The translations under genes and the position numbers were made by a program. From the NCBI GenBank assembly GCA_017963755.1, contig JAGCTF010000238.1, positions 1 to 42,064 of the forward strand: 42,064 bases of DNA, given 5' to 3'. Below, piece after piece: positions 1 to 7,974 of this stretch. Numbering within the stretch: the stretch's first letter is position 1; every line of letters starts with the position of its first letter. The notes under the pieces were generated by a model. The model was given only the letters and a program-made list of their open reading frames with translations, had not been told where the DNA came from and ran no database searches. The stretch comes from Clostridia bacterium. Lineage in GTDB: Bacteria > Bacillota > Clostridia > UBA1212 > UBA1255.

Positions 1-1
1 C

Positions 2-691
2 GGCGTTGATATTATGATAGTGCGAGAACTTTCCGGCGGTATTTATTTCGGACGCCGTGAAGAGGGTGACAACGAAGCTTTCGATACCGAGTTTTATTCA
101 CGGCCGGAGATTGAACGGATACTCAAGGCCGGTTTTGAATGTGCAATGAAGCGCAAAAAGAAACTCTGCCTGGTTGACAAGGCCAATGTTTTGGCTTCGT
201 CAAGGCTCTGGAGAAAGATATTCTTCGAAATGGCAGCGGAATACCCCGAAATTGAAATATCTACGATGTACGTTGACAACGCGGCAATGCAGCTCGCTTC
301 GGCGCCTTATAAGTTCGATACGATCGTCACATCGAACCTTTTCGGCGATATATTGTCCGACGAAGCGGCGGTGATCACAGGTTCGATAGGCCTGCTTCCT
401 TCAGCGTCAATAGGAAAGATCGACATTTATGAACCCATCCACGGTTCCGCACCTGACATTGCCGGGAAAAATATCGCCGATCCTATAGGAATGATATTGT
501 CCGCCGCGATGCTCCTTCGCTACAAACTTGACCTTAACAAAGCCGCTGACGAAATCGAAGCCGCCGTTGACACTGTGCTTCAAAAAGGACTCAGGACCGC
601 TGATATTTTCTGCAGCGGCGACGCTGATCTGCAATTGACTAAGGTTTCCACGACAGAAATGGGCGAGGCTGTTTTAAATGAACTCAAATAA
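2..691 (+). CDS. leuB: 3-isopropylmalate dehydrogenase, C-terminal part (cut by window edge)
   Basis: Oxidatively decarboxylates 3-isopropylmalate in leucine synthesis, in the cytoplasm. The frame is open to the window edge, so about 229 C-terminal residues are visible of the usual ~355. The codons before the first ATG (GVDI, then MIVREL) match the family, so the ATG at 14 is internal. Visible family blocks are the GGIYFG loop, LVDKANVL (Lys and Asn of the active site), the Mg-binding [11 protein letters not shown], and [12 protein letters not shown] near the NAD site. The stop overlaps the next gene by 14 bases, suggesting co-transcription with capA. Isocitrate or tartrate dehydrogenases share the fold, but GGIYFG and the adenine-loop sequence favour LeuB. 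Confidence 0.93.
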   Translation, partial: GVDIMIVRELSGGIYFGRREEGDNEAFDTEFYSRPEIERILKAGFECAMKRKKKLCLVDKANVLASSRLWRKIFFEMAAEYPEIEISTMYVDNAAMQLASAPYKFDTIVTSNLFGDILSDEAAVITGSIGLLPSASIGKIDIYEPIHGSAPDIAGKNIADPIGMILSAAMLLRYKLDLNKAADEIEAAVDTVLQKGLRTADIFCSGDADLQLTKVSTTEMGEAVLNELK

Positions 692-2222
692 TAAAAATTA
701 CAAAAGAAGAATCCTGCTGAACCGTATTACTTTCGGAATGATCATCGTAATCATCATTCTTGCGATAGTCTTTCTTGTAAAGCTTATCTCCGGGAATAAA
801 AGAGATAAAAATCCTTCTCCAACCGGGAATATTATCGTGAATACGGCGCCTCCTGCAGTAACAGACAGCGCTTCTGCGGGAAAAACGGACGACATAAACA
901 GTACAGCTGAGCCCGGTGAAACAGACGCGATCAAAACGCCTGAAACCTCTGCGGATCCGGTACAAACAGCCACGCCCCCGGATTCGGGCACACCTGTACC
1001 GCCAACGCAGAGGACTCCCGATAAGACCCCGGATAAGACTCCCGGAAACACTCCGCCTCAGCCTACGAAGACTCCGGACAATTCAAATTATACTGATATT
1101 ACGATCATTAACGCAGGCGACATAATGTTTCATATGGCGCAGGTCAGGGGCGCGAATATAAGCGGCACAGATTCGTACGATTTCTGGCCCACTTATCAAT
1201 ACGTTGCACCTATCGTACAGGCGGCAGATCTGGCCGTAGTGAATTTTGAATCTACGCTTTACGATACAAATTATTCGGGTTATCCGGGATTCAATTCTCC
1301 CGTTGATTCGCTAAAAGCTATAAAAGATGCTGGATTTGACACACTATTGTTCGCAAATAACCACTGCTATGATAAAGAACTTGTCGGTGTAAAGCGTACG
1401 CTCGCACATTTCCGTGAATACGGTTTTTCGTATTTAGGGGCAACGGACGATCTTAACTCGAGGCCTGACAAATCGCTTCTGCTTGACGTCAACGGAATCA
1501 AGGTCGGTATGGTCAATTACGCCGATTCTATTACTTATAAGAACGGCAGCACCTACACGATCAATGATATTCCTGTCCGCGACGGTGACTGGGATTACCT
1601 TAATATGTACGTGAATCAGGGGGAGGAGGAGTACCTCTATCCACGTATTGAACGCGACGTGAAAAAGCTGAAAGAAGCCGGAGCCGATATTATTATCGCG
1701 TACATGCACTGGGGCATCGAATATGAATTGACTCCGAATGATATTCAGAAAAAAACTGCGCGCAAGCTATGCGATGAAGGCGTTGATATCATAATCGGAA
1801 GCCATCCGCACGTTGTCCAGGGAATGGAATTTGTGAAGTCAAGCGACGGATCGCGTGAAACTGTTTGTTTCTATTCTTTGGGCAATTACGTTTCCAATCA
1901 GAACAGACTTACGCTCCCGAGTTATTCGGTCAAAGAGTATACTGAAAACGGCCTTATGGTCAAGTTATTTATCAGGAAATATGCTGACGGACGTACGGAA
2001 TTGCATAGACTTGAATGCATTCCGACGTGGGTCCACAGGTACGGCAGGGGAGACGGGCTGTATTCACACGAGATCATACCGCTGCCGGTGCCTGATGATA
2101 AGTTAGAAGCTTACGGTTTGACAAAGACTTCTTTCGGCGTCAATAACAGCAAAGCAGCTTATGAGATGACTTATCCGCTGTTCAGGGATAAAATCAACGA
2201 ATTTAACAAAATTCATGAGTAA
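678..2222 (+). CDS. CapA-family (PGA_cap) phosphoesterase-like protein, membrane anchored
   Basis: A 514-residue protein with a basic N-terminus, one membrane segment at about residues 19-40, a Pro/Thr/Asp-rich linker to about 135, and then a CapA/PgsA-type metallophosphoesterase fold outside the cell. Visible metal-site motifs are AGDIMF near 145, [15 protein letters not shown] near 226, and GSHPHV near 373, followed by FYSLGNYV. CapA proteins take part in poly-gamma-glutamate capsule synthesis or release, but many clostridial homologues lack CapBC partners and none is visible here, so the substrate is unknown. The start overlaps the end of leuB and has a GAGG-like ribosome site. The family call is secure; the exact role is not. 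Confidence 0.88.
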   Translation: MNSNNKNYKRRILLNRITFGMIIVIIILAIVFLVKLISGNKRDKNPSPTGNIIVNTAPPAVTDSASAGKTDDINSTAEPGETDAIKTPETSADPVQTATPPDSGTPVPPTQRTPDKTPDKTPGNTPPQPTKTPDNSNYTDITIINAGDIMFHMAQVRGANISGTDSYDFWPTYQYVAPIVQAADLAVVNFESTLYDTNYSGYPGFNSPVDSLKAIKDAGFDTLLFANNHCYDKELVGVKRTLAHFREYGFSYLGATDDLNSRPDKSLLLDVNGIKVGMVNYADSITYKNGSTYTINDIPVRDGDWDYLNMYVNQGEEEYLYPRIERDVKKLKEAGADIIIAYMHWGIEYELTPNDIQKKTARKLCDEGVDIIIGSHPHVVQGMEFVKSSDGSRETVCFYSLGNYVSNQNRLTLPSYSVKEYTENGLMVKLFIRKYADGRTELHRLECIPTWVHRYGRGDGLYSHEIIPLPVPDDKLEAYGLTKTSFGVNNSKAAYEMTYPLFRDKINEFNKIHE

Positions 2223-2284
2223 ATATCGTCAATTTTAATACGTTTTGTCGAAAATTAGTGAGCAAAAGAGAAGATATGCTATTC

Positions 2285-2824
2285 TAATTGAACAAAATTT
2301 TTGCCTAATTGAACAAAATTCCTCGAAGAAAATGAACCGGAATCGTGTCGCATGAATGGATACAGCACTAATAATATGACCACTATTCATAGTTCAAGGA
2401 AGTAATTGGAATAACTATTTATATTTCGAGCCATTGTGTATTATGAGATCCAGGCAAGAATAGACCGTAATAAATAATATAAAGGCATTATCCTTATAAT
2501 CAGAAGAAAATATTACAAAGAATGAATTTAAAGTTTAAATAGAAATCTTTCAGACGATGAACGGTTCATTGAAGTAAAACTGAAATAAAAGTTTAAATAG
2601 AAATTAATCAGAGGAAGAAACATTCATTAGAAAAAGACTGAATTAAAATATATACGTCTCAGAGATGATCAAAGATTTGACAATTATACTGAAGAATCTA
2701 TATATAATTCTCATGAGAGGAATATTTGAGGAAATCAGTTAAAAATAGATCTGCAGCTTTTAAAGGCCTGAACGGCCTAAAAATCCGCTGTCGTATGATA
2801 CAAAATTTTTATTTTGTTCAATTA
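2285..2824. repeat. 14-mer taattgaacaaaat: two direct copies left, one inverted copy right
   Basis: The 14-mer occurs at 2285-2298 and again at 2306-2319 (21-bp period). Its exact reverse complement is at 2811-2824. The right copy also forms a small hairpin with the adjacent attttgt/acaaaat arms (2800-2817). The arrangement resembles terminal inverted repeats about 540 bp apart, as in a MITE, but no transposase or convincing target-site duplication was seen. In AT-rich DNA, protein-binding sites or chance are alternatives. Confidence 0.4.
2523..2638. repeat. Degenerate 58-bp tandem repeat, two units
   Basis: Unit 1 spans 2523-2580 and unit 2 spans 2581-2638. An ungapped hand alignment gives 43 identities of 58, including a perfect 10-base block gtttaaatag. 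A third unit starting at 2639 matches only over its first ten bases (9 of 10) and then diverges. The period is not a multiple of three and neither strand carries a sustained frame across it, so it is not a coding repeat. Confidence 0.55.
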
Positions 2825-2861
2825 AATGGCGATTATAATAAATGGCTTTTAACGGTTTCAT
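2760..2861 (-). CDS. Possible small ORF, 33 residues
   Basis: An ATG at 2861 is preceded by a good ribosome site (GGGGAG, five bases upstream), 25 bases beyond the stop of the alpha/beta hydrolase gene on the same strand. It would encode 33 residues rich in basic and aromatic amino acids, starting MKPLKAIYYN and ending GRSGL. No family is recognised and there is no signal or membrane segment. It runs through the inverted 14-mer copy and the GGCC hairpin. It may be a real small gene, the start of a decayed gene, or chance; the ribosome site is the only positive evidence. Confidence 0.3.
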   Translation of the reverse strand: MKPLKAIYYNRHLIEQNKNFVSYDSGFLGRSGL

Positions 2862-2886
2862 AAACTCCCCTTTTATCAGATCAAGA

Positions 2887-3816
2887 TCATGCTTCGATAA
2901 AACGGATGATTTTATTAAAGATATCAGGATCCTGCTCAGTCATTTGAGCGATCGGTTTGTCAGCAAAATATGACTTACGTTCTTCTAAAGTATTAAGCTG
3001 CTTCTCGCTGACAAGTTTATTGTAGCCGCCGATCCACGCATTCATTGTCCGGAGCGCCTCATAACTGTATTGAGGATTATGTCTCTTGTTATTGACCGTG
3101 ATCAAATTAACGTTCGGATTTCCGGCTTTTTCAACTTTTCCGGCGTTATACTTATAATTGACCATCGGATCGTCCGTCGAATGTATCCAGAGCAATTTGT
3201 CAGTCGTTTTGGCAATATATTTTACGTTATCGATATTTCCGAACTTCGGACTGAGCTTCTTCTCATATCTCTTTATTCGGTTCGCAAGTAATCGAAATTT
3301 AACAAACCCGATCATTTCGTCTGATATACTTATAAATCCCGAAATTACAACTGCTTTTTTAATATCTTCCCGAATATTTATCACGTTCAACGCCGTATAA
3401 CCGCCGAGTGAATGACCTACCAACATAAGTTCTTCTGCCGGTTTAATAAGATCGAGCAATTCAATAACGTCCCTGGTAGGAGCATTGACAGAGTCCATCT
3501 TCTCTCCCCCGGATGAACCGCAGCCTGTATAATCGAGCGTTAAAACACGGTAACCTGCCTTGCACAGCGTTTCGATCTCGGCAAGATATGCCGTATGACC
3601 CGGACCCATTCCCGGACAGAATATTATCAATTTGTCCTTCTTGTAATCCGGATAATAGTAATTAAAATAACTTATCTGAACGTTATCGGTATTATTGAAC
3701 GTCCCGGGATCGCAAACCAGACCCGGAAAATCAGTATGATCGAAGTAAGGAATCGCCTCATCCTTATCGTATCTTATCAAGAAATTTTTCTTATAGATAT
3801 TCGTAATTAATCCCAT
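2887..3816 (-). CDS. Alpha/beta hydrolase
   Basis: A cytoplasmic serine hydrolase of 309 residues without a signal peptide. The nucleophile elbow GHSLGG is near residues 134-139 (Ser near 136), the acid is probably Asp in STDDPMV near 215, and the His is in the NKRHNPQ region near 245. The oxyanion region IIFCPGMGPGHTA is near residue 65. This is the serine aminopeptidase/monoacylglycerol-lipase-like subgroup. It is the last full gene of the unit running from 9233, 22 bases after the GH78-like gene, so an esterase acting on glycan substituents is possible but only an inference. The start has GGTGAG at suitable spacing. Confidence 0.82.
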   Translation of the reverse strand: MGLITNIYKKNFLIRYDKDEAIPYFDHTDFPGLVCDPGTFNNTDNVQISYFNYYYPDYKKDKLIIFCPGMGPGHTAYLAEIETLCKAGYRVLTLDYTGCGSSGGEKMDSVNAPTRDVIELLDLIKPAEELMLVGHSLGGYTALNVINIREDIKKAVVISGFISISDEMIGFVKFRLLANRIKRYEKKLSPKFGNIDNVKYIAKTTDKLLWIHSTDDPMVNYKYNAGKVEKAGNPNVNLITVNNKRHNPQYSYEALRTMNAWIGGYNKLVSEKQLNTLEERKSYFADKPIAQMTEQDPDIFNKIIRFIEA

Positions 3817-3838
3817 GTATGCTCACCCGTTCAAAACG

Positions 3839-5317
3839 TCATTTAAGCCCGTATTTACGTATAAAATAGCTCGCAGTACAGCTCCAGGCGTGGCAATAGC
3901 TGTTGATTCGTTTATCGCCGTAAGGAGACAGATCCGGATCCGATGGCACGTAAACTTCCCAGAAGCAGTCAGCTCCGGCGCGTACCATACCTCCCCAGTA
4001 ATCTCTCACTATCTCAGCACCCTGCTCCGTCAGCCCTGCGCGGAACAACGCTTCAGTCAGGTAGTGTTTTGCGTACGGCGTCACAGTATTAACTTCGCAC
4101 AATTCCTTGTCCGTAGTGATCTTTTCAAGCAGCGCTCTTGTCTTAACGGAATCAAGCACGCCGGATAAAGCGCCCCACATCTGTGACTGCACTGAGATCT
4201 GGCCTGTAATTCCACGGAACAATCCAACGTCGGGATCATAAAGCTTAAGCAGCGCTTCCTCAAGACGTTTGATCTGACCCTTAAGGAAAACCTCGGCGTC
4301 GTTGTCCCCCGCCACACCTGCCAAAAACAGCGTATCTTTAAGCATCGTGACCGCAATGCCCTGAGCGGCAACGGATTTGTCCAAAGGCCCGCACCAGTCA
4401 ACAAAATAATAAGCCGTATTGACGAGCCCGTTCTCAGAAACAGCCTCTGCAGCGATCTCAGCCTGGCGAAGAGCAACAGGCCACAATTCATTCACAATTT
4501 CAGGATCTTTTTCGAATTCGTACAGATCTTTCAGTGTTCCCGCAAAAAACAGCGCGTAATCGTGCAATATCCAGCCCTGATTCTTAAGTATCGGTTCCTG
4601 ATAGATTGCGGAACTCAAGCCGCCGTTATCATGCGGGATCCCTGCGAAAAGATAAAGGCAGCGCTTTACCAGATCGGTATTTTTAAAAGTCAGATAATTT
4701 GCTTTTGCCTGTAGATAAAGGTCGCCGAGCCACAGACGGCGGTCGCGTTTAGGACCGTCTTCAAAAACAGATTGCATGCAGTTTTTAAGCGTACGTACCC
4801 CTACTTCGTCAATTTTGCGGATAAAATCCCCGGTACCGGACGGAAGCGGACAAACAGCGCTCATATCTGCGGAAGTTACGCCGCGGACAACGCATGACCT
4901 GTATTTAACGCTGTAATTCGTATTGGCCGGAAACGTTACTTTAACGTATCTGAATGCGTACCTGCGCGGAAGAACGAACGGAGCGTTCGGATCATCCATA
5001 TAAACCGTCTCACGCTGGATCCACGTTGACGACAAGCCTCCCGTGTACGGCCTCGGATCATATTCGCAGAGATCTTCAGCAAATTCAAAAACAGCCTCGA
5101 GCGGAGAACCGGGATCACCGTCGCATTGCATTGACAGCGTCAAATATCCGACAATATGTGTGCCGAAGTCAAGTATAAATGATTTGCCGTGCCAGAGTTC
5201 GTTGTCAGTCGGCAATGATTCCGGCAAAGGATAATATTCTGTTTCATAAAAGTCAGGATATAACGCTCTGGCTTTTTCGAGAAATGTTTCGCTTCCGCTG
5301 TAAAGTCCGTTTATCAT
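3839..5317 (-). CDS. GH78-like (alpha-L-rhamnosidase-related) glycoside hydrolase
   Basis: A 492-residue intracellular protein. The N-terminal half is beta-sandwich-like; the C-terminal half is a predicted (alpha/alpha)6 barrel. The GH78-type catalytic segment reads DGPKRDRRLWLGD near residue 200. The first and last Asp match the family, but the middle acid is Asp where the characterised Bacillus enzyme has Glu. It is shorter than typical GH78 enzymes (often about 900 residues) and lacks their extra N-terminal modules. I chose the ATG at 5317, which has GGGGAG seven bases upstream; an ATG at 5338 would overlap the kinase gene and lacks a ribosome site. The gap from the kinase stop is four bases, so the two are co-translated. 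Rhamnosidase activity is inferred from the fold and motif. Confidence 0.72.
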   Translation of the reverse strand: MINGLYSGSETFLEKARALYPDFYETEYYPLPESLPTDNELWHGKSFILDFGTHIVGYLTLSMQCDGDPGSPLEAVFEFAEDLCEYDPRPYTGGLSSTWIQRETVYMDDPNAPFVLPRRYAFRYVKVTFPANTNYSVKYRSCVVRGVTSADMSAVCPLPSGTGDFIRKIDEVGVRTLKNCMQSVFEDGPKRDRRLWLGDLYLQAKANYLTFKNTDLVKRCLYLFAGIPHDNGGLSSAIYQEPILKNQGWILHDYALFFAGTLKDLYEFEKDPEIVNELWPVALRQAEIAAEAVSENGLVNTAYYFVDWCGPLDKSVAAQGIAVTMLKDTLFLAGVAGDNDAEVFLKGQIKRLEEALLKLYDPDVGLFRGITGQISVQSQMWGALSGVLDSVKTRALLEKITTDKELCEVNTVTPYAKHYLTEALFRAGLTEQGAEIVRDYWGGMVRAGADCFWEVYVPSDPDLSPYGDKRINSYCHAWSCTASYFIRKYGLK

Positions 5318-5321
5318 TTGA

Positions 5322-6725
5322 TTACTCCCCTTCGTCATATTTAATATTCACCGCTGCTTCATCAAGCGATCCGGTCAATCCGGAAGAAACGCACGCAAAC
5401 ATTGCGCTGCCGTACGCCGCCGCTTCGTCACAAACAGGTACAGAAACTTTGCATTGAAAAACGCGCTCAATTACGCCTCTTAAATATCTGTTTTTCCTAA
5501 TTGCCCCGCCAGTAGCAACAACTGAGCTAAGTTGCCCCGGCAAACCTCCGGAACAGTTGTCGTACATAGCCTTTAATTCGTCAATAACGCCGAACATAAA
5601 GCCCTTGATCAATTCCTCGGGTGTGAAGTTATCAGCCTCTATGAGGCTTATAGAGCCCTTTATAGATGGATCCTGACGCGTTCCGCAAAAGCGCGTATCT
5701 ACATTTAGACTGTGCTCAAAAGCCTTTTCGGATCCGCTGTCCAGCAGACCGTTAAGGTACCTGTCGATTCCTTTATAAGCGTTCGAACATTTTTCGCCGG
5801 TGACAAGCTCGGCGGTTTTTCTAAAGAATGATTCGAGTATGGCCAACGCTCTTCCGCCGCATAGCCCGGAACCCACCTGTATGTATTTACCGCCAAGAAG
5901 CGGTCTCAATTCCATCCCGGTGCCTTTAAGATCGACATAACCGGTTCTAAAAAAAGAGATCTGGCTTCCGGTTCCTATATTAAGCAGCAGCGTATTATCC
6001 GCTTTTTTAACAGAGGCAATAAAACTTGCCTGATTATCCCCTATCGCTACTGAAACTGGTATGTTTTTATAATATCCTATTATTTCAGTTCCGTCGGTGA
6101 TTTCAGGGCTAAGTCTTGTGCCAAGTCCGGTCAATTCAAGAAGATCAGCTCTGAATTCGTATTTTTTAATGTCAAAAAGTCCGAGGCTCGCGGCGTTCGA
6201 TGAATGGATAAGAGGCTTTTTCCTTCCGGAAATTCGCATCGCGACATAGTCAGGTATAGTGCAGATAAATGCCGCATTTTCGGGAACGGTTCCGGAAACA
6301 GTATGATAAATCAGCGTGGAAAAACCCCAGCCCGTTGCCATCTCAGCACCCGTCTTTTGTTTGATAAAATCGACTGCTGAAACTCCGCAGAATTGCGGCA
6401 AAGGTTCCTCACCGCTCTTGTCCATCCAGGAATAAAGCGGAGATACGGCGCGGCCGTCTTTATCTACGTACAAAATGCCGTGCATTTGCCCGGTAACGCC
6501 GATCGCGGACGGAGATTCAAATTCATCGTTTTCAATGATCTCATCAAGCGCATTAAAAACTTTTTCGCATATCTTTTCAGCATCATACAGAACTTCATAC
6601 GATCTGCCTTGAATTCGCGTATCATCAGGAATCGTCCGTGAATATAATTCGTTCCCGGTATCGCGGTCGATCAACGCAAAGCTTATTGTTGTAGATCCTA
6701 TATCGATTCCAAGACTTGTTGTCAT
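5322..6725 (-). CDS. FGGY-family carbohydrate kinase (sedoheptulokinase-like)
   Basis: A 467-residue ATP-dependent sugar kinase of the FGGY/actin-like ATPase fold. Visible motifs are the N-terminal phosphate loop GIDIGSTT (residues 6-13), GQMHG near 80, the catalytic-base region IGDNQASF near 233, NIGTGSQ near 252, and the C-terminal ATGGAIRKN near 408. The segment DTRFCGTRQDPSIKG resembles sedoheptulokinase more than xylulokinase or rhamnulokinase. The start at 6725 has GGAGG upstream. It lies 19 bases after the UroD-like gene and four before the GH78-like gene, so it probably phosphorylates a sugar released by this locus. The substrate is unproven. Confidence 0.82.
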   Translation of the reverse strand: MTTSLGIDIGSTTISFALIDRDTGNELYSRTIPDDTRIQGRSYEVLYDAEKICEKVFNALDEIIENDEFESPSAIGVTGQMHGILYVDKDGRAVSPLYSWMDKSGEEPLPQFCGVSAVDFIKQKTGAEMATGWGFSTLIYHTVSGTVPENAAFICTIPDYVAMRISGRKKPLIHSSNAASLGLFDIKKYEFRADLLELTGLGTRLSPEITDGTEIIGYYKNIPVSVAIGDNQASFIASVKKADNTLLLNIGTGSQISFFRTGYVDLKGTGMELRPLLGGKYIQVGSGLCGGRALAILESFFRKTAELVTGEKCSNAYKGIDRYLNGLLDSGSEKAFEHSLNVDTRFCGTRQDPSIKGSISLIEADNFTPEELIKGFMFGVIDELKAMYDNCSGGLPGQLSSVVATGGAIRKNRYLRGVIERVFQCKVSVPVCDEAAAYGSAMFACVSSGLTGSLDEAAVNIKYDEGE

Positions 6726-6744
6726 ACTATATATATCCTCCGGA

Positions 6745-7974
6745 TCAGAAGTTTTCTATCTCTGCTTTTACAAGTCCGACCCATTCTGTAAGGCCTTCGA
6801 ATCTGTAATTTACAGTGGTAATATCTTTAAGTACGAATGCGACGGGCGTACCGGAGCGGCGGCAGGCTTTCAACGTATTTCGTACTTCTTTTTTAACAGA
6901 ATCAGCGTCAGGATATCCTGACCGCACGTAAGCGGGATTAGGTTTTCTGAGCATAACAAAATCTCCGCCCATTGACTCTGCCTGCACATCGACGTCTGTC
7001 CAGGGACTGGCAGAGATAGATCGCACAGTTTTCATTTTGCGAATAATATCTATCTTCCTCGAAAGAGGCTCGCAGCAGCCGTAATTGACCCACCCGAAAC
7101 GGTCGTAGAGCGGCTTCAAATACTCGATCTCAAATTCGTCGTGCATTGCCGGCGAGACTTCGGAAAAGATCTGCGCGGCGCCGGAGATCCAGCAATCGCT
7201 TGTCCGGATATGTGCCTGGTCAATAGCTTTATACCTTTCTTCGTCGGTGTACGTTTCTACGCAGTGGCATTTGGTCCCCGGACCGGCGGCAAGCAGTTCC
7301 TGCGCTTCTAACTGGTCGATCGCGTCCATCTCGACGTCAACAAGGATCCGCATCATTTTATGTACGAATTCCGGTTCATCGATCACAGCGTAAAGGCATG
7401 ATTCCGCGCCTTTCCAGAACGTTATATGATCCCAGATCGCTGCCCAGATCATTACCCCTGTCGGACGGACCTCGATAATATCCCCTATTACGTCCTCAAC
7501 AAGCGCCTTATTTTCCGCCGTTTTTTCGGGATACGCCGTGATAACGCGTTTCTTCAGTTTTTTAAGTGATTCTACATCAGGAAGCTGATCGACGAACAGA
7601 TGCGTCTCGGCGTTTTTATGACCGCTCTCATCCTGCAGGATCGTATTGATACCGTAGCCGGTATCAGTAAATACCTTGCCGAGCGGATAATAAGCAGGAG
7701 GCACGAGATCAGCACCAAAATGATTCAAACGAAACAGTTCTCTTCGAAAATACTGTTCAAGACCGCGCAATAAAGGATCTGACGAAACACATCGAAGTTC
7801 GTCAGATCCTGAAAATTCGTGCCAAGGGAGCTGATCAAGAATGATAGGAGGACGGGCTGAAGCGTCAAGCGCATTCAGCCTCCCCCAGTTAAGCGCATCC
7901 GTTTTTGCTTTATCTGAAAAAGCAAATTCGGCGTACTTTTTTACAAGATCCCTGACGAGCTCCCTTTCATTCAT
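6745..7974 (-). CDS. Uroporphyrinogen decarboxylase/MtaA-like (UroD superfamily) protein
   Basis: A 409-residue TIM-barrel protein of the UroD superfamily, which includes haem-pathway decarboxylases and zinc-dependent methyl-corrinoid methyltransferases. A Cys pair in YGCCEPL near residue 318 is where related methyltransferases bind zinc, and KCHCVE near 240 adds further His and Cys. No haem gene or corrinoid protein is nearby, so true HemE is unlikely. The ATG at 7974 overlaps the preceding gene's TGA as ATGA, a translational-coupling arrangement; an upstream start at 8058 would lie entirely inside the neighbour. UroD-like genes of unknown function occur beside glycosidases in Clostridia. 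Confidence 0.78.
   Translation of the reverse strand: MNERELVRDLVKKYAEFAFSDKAKTDALNWGRLNALDASARPPIILDQLPWHEFSGSDELRCVSSDPLLRGLEQYFRRELFRLNHFGADLVPPAYYPLGKVFTDTGYGINTILQDESGHKNAETHLFVDQLPDVESLKKLKKRVITAYPEKTAENKALVEDVIGDIIEVRPTGVMIWAAIWDHITFWKGAESCLYAVIDEPEFVHKMMRILVDVEMDAIDQLEAQELLAAGPGTKCHCVETYTDEERYKAIDQAHIRTSDCWISGAAQIFSEVSPAMHDEFEIEYLKPLYDRFGWVNYGCCEPLSRKIDIIRKMKTVRSISASPWTDVDVQAESMGGDFVMLRKPNPAYVRSGYPDADSVKKEVRNTLKACRRSGTPVAFVLKDITTVNYRFEGLTEWVGLVKAEIENF

Larger units (their letters stand above)
2223..2886. other. AT-rich convergent intergenic region (664 bp)
   Basis: This gap lies between the stop of the CapA-like gene and the stop of the minus-strand hydrolase gene. It is clearly richer in A and T than its neighbours. 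It holds a degenerate 58-bp tandem repeat, three copies of a 14-mer, a 5-bp GGCC-type hairpin (2764-2778) and one possible small ORF on the minus strand. No tRNA, long ORF or clear intrinsic terminator was seen. It could be remains of a small mobile element or simply decayed sequence. Confidence 0.7.

Noticed and set aside
2523-2696. CRISPR array
   Set aside because: The 58-bp units are directly adjacent with no spacers and only about 74 percent identical, so this is a tandem repeat.
6745-7974. True haem-pathway uroporphyrinogen decarboxylase (hemE)
   Set aside because: No haem genes are nearby, the gene is coupled to a surface protein and sugar kinase, and the Cys-rich site resembles methyltransferase-type relatives.
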